From Numida meleagris (taxonomy: Eukaryota; Chordata; Aves; Galliformes; Numididae): a DNA stretch of 64,000 nucleotides. The stretch is from contig NC_034415.1 of the NCBI RefSeq assembly GCF_002078875.1, positions 17,947,975 to 18,011,974 on the forward strand, given 5' to 3'. Within the stretch, counting starts at the first letter, position 1. Each line of letters begins with the position of its first letter. The notes under the pieces are model-generated. The model did no database searches and had not been told where the DNA came from. It saw only the letters and a list, made by a program, of their open reading frames with translations. The position numbers and the translations under genes are program-made. Of the stretch, positions 62,501 to 64,000 are shown one piece after another.

Positions 62501-64000
62501 ACTTTAGAATTCTTTATGTATGTATCCCCAGCTGATCCTTAATTGTTTCTCTTCTATATTTATGCGTACTCCAGATCATGTGTTGGTATACAATGTCTTT
62601 ATCACAAATTGATTTAAATCTGTCCGGCTCCAACTCACAGCATAAAGCAAAGCATTTATTTCCTGTCCATCACAGGATAGTGCTGAAGCAGTCATGACTT
62701 CAAAGCTCCAAAACACATCAGCACATAAATTAGTAAGTGCAATTTATGAGAATAGATTCATAACAAGTACACTTCTAACAGCATTGTATTAAATGGGAAT
62801 GTTTAAGCCTGGGCAGCTTGTCCCTGCAGATTTTCAGTCAAAGCAAAAAGAAGTGAAGGCAACTTAAGTAAATATGCAAGTTTCTTTGTTTGAACCTGTT
62901 GTTTTCACAAATGTTGCTGAAGTAGAATGATGCCAACTGAGAATTGGTTAGGGTTTGTCAGTCTGTCTTAGCTGACCTCAAACCATAAGCTTCTAAGAGC
63001 ACCGAAATAGAGATACTGATGTTAATGTTGCTGAGCTTTTGAGGGGGTCCTAAAGATACCTCTGTTCTCTTTATAAACACTAGAAAGATCTAATCCAGTG
63101 CCACAAGAGAAGCAGGTTATCTTCATTACCAGGATGAAGTAGTGAGCATATAACAGTGTGTAGGATTAATACTGCTCAAAATACAAGTTACAGCTTACTA
63201 TTTGGTATAAGCATCCTGTTGGAACATACTTCACCTAAAATTTAAAGCCTATTAATCTTTGAAGAGTAGGAAATCTACAATCCATGTCAACTTGCTGGAA
63301 CGAAGCACAAACTGCTCAGCAAAGCTGCTGAAATCCTCATCTAGAATAAGTTTGGGAATGAGATCTGTAAAAGCATGGAGAGCCTTAGCAGTTCACTGCT
63401 TCTGATAACTGCATCACCAGCTATATCCTTTTTCTTCCTTCCTAGCCCATCATTTGGCAGAGTGCAGTGAATTTTTTCTCTCACTTGAAAAAGCAGAGTA
63501 CCATATGAAATAGTACAGTAAAGGTTAAAGACAAAGTTTGCCCTTTAAAAGAGAGATGCTACCAAATAATAAGACCACTTTATCACTGTGTTCGCTTGGA
63601 GGCAGCTGAACATATCTCTTTAGGGATTTCTCTGATCTCGCTTCTGGCTATGCTACCCGTGACCCTGTGTGTGGGAGTGAAGCTTGATGCCATACGGCTG
63701 TCACCCGCTTTGTGCACAAACAGTTCTCAGCCTGCGCACAATGTCCTTGCAGTCCAGGACCCCATTATGTGATAGATAACTTCCCATGCCCAGAAAATGC
63801 TATGACTTGCCAGTGTTCCCAAGTTCTGCTCCTTCTTGTCAGAACCCCTTTGCGTGTTGCTGTGGTTGCTGTGGACTGCCAGCAGCATGCGACACGGGCC
63901 ACTGGGCCTCACAGGATGAAACACCTCAAGCAACTTTCAGATGCCCTCAGAAAAGCAAACAAAATAATTTGGGTCAAGGCAAATCAGAGAAGGGAATTGA
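59521..64000. other. Slightly GC-richer non-coding DNA, nothing recognised
   Basis: No gene, RNA or transposon is recognised. The segments at about 60780-61200 and 63590-63930 have a higher G+C content than the window average and could hold conserved or exonic DNA from a nearby gene, but their open frames (for example 61375-61620 plus and 63727-63933 minus) show no known domain and no convincing splice pairing. Confidence 0.55.

Noticed and set aside
1..64000. CRISPR array, phage or bacterial operon
   Set aside because: There are no regularly spaced identical repeats and no dense coding. The repeat content is clearly avian.

Overview
This 64 kb window looks like AT-rich, non-coding DNA from a bird, most likely a galliform such as chicken, turkey or quail. 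The main evidence is the repeats. There are six fragments of CR1, the dominant avian LINE, recognisable by the conserved 3' end and its ATTCTATG-type terminal repeats. There are three remnants of the mariner family that I recognise from the chicken genome, with termini like GGAGGCATTACTTTYGGAG. There is also a solo LTR of an endogenous retrovirus. A run of 15 N at 5357-5371 shows this is a draft assembly with a small gap. No bacterial, phage or plasmid feature is present.

I found no protein-coding exon, rRNA, tRNA or CRISPR array that I can support. The longest open frames (up to 139 codons) have no recognisable domains and low-complexity compositions; several lie inside repeats. The window is therefore either a gene desert or the inside of a very large intron; the sequence does not say which.

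Layout. 1-7.1 kb: AT-rich single-copy DNA with an AT palindrome, the N gap and a possible nuclear-receptor-type site. 7.2-8.2 kb: two short minus-strand CR1 3' ends. 8-20 kb: mostly featureless, with a possible ancient MIR-like SINE at 12.5 kb, a GC-richer minus-strand segment ending in an A-rich tail at 13.2-13.7 kb, and short perfect hairpins at 15 and 16 kb. 20.9-21.1 kb: CR1. 27.0-27.5 kb: truncated mariner. 30-32 kb: candidate homeodomain and POU sites in otherwise anonymous DNA. 37.0 kb: CR1. 38.7-39.3 kb: complete solo LTR of 529 bp with a 5-bp target duplication. 43.9-46.3 kb: an internally deleted mariner, an ancient diverged tandem repeat and a third mariner piece. 48.0-48.4 kb: the longest CR1 fragment. 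49.4-50.0 kb: a possible older LTR. 53.9-54.1 kb: CR1. 57.3 kb: MIR-like SINE. 59.4-59.5 kb: a G-rich 33-bp minisatellite. 60-64 kb: slightly GC-richer, unassigned.

There is no set of genes working together here and I do not see a new biological system. The items most worth a second look are the recent-looking LTR with a duplicated TATA region, the mariner-derived MITE, the diverged tandem repeat near 44.6 kb, the tailed segment at 13.2 kb and the G-rich minisatellite.
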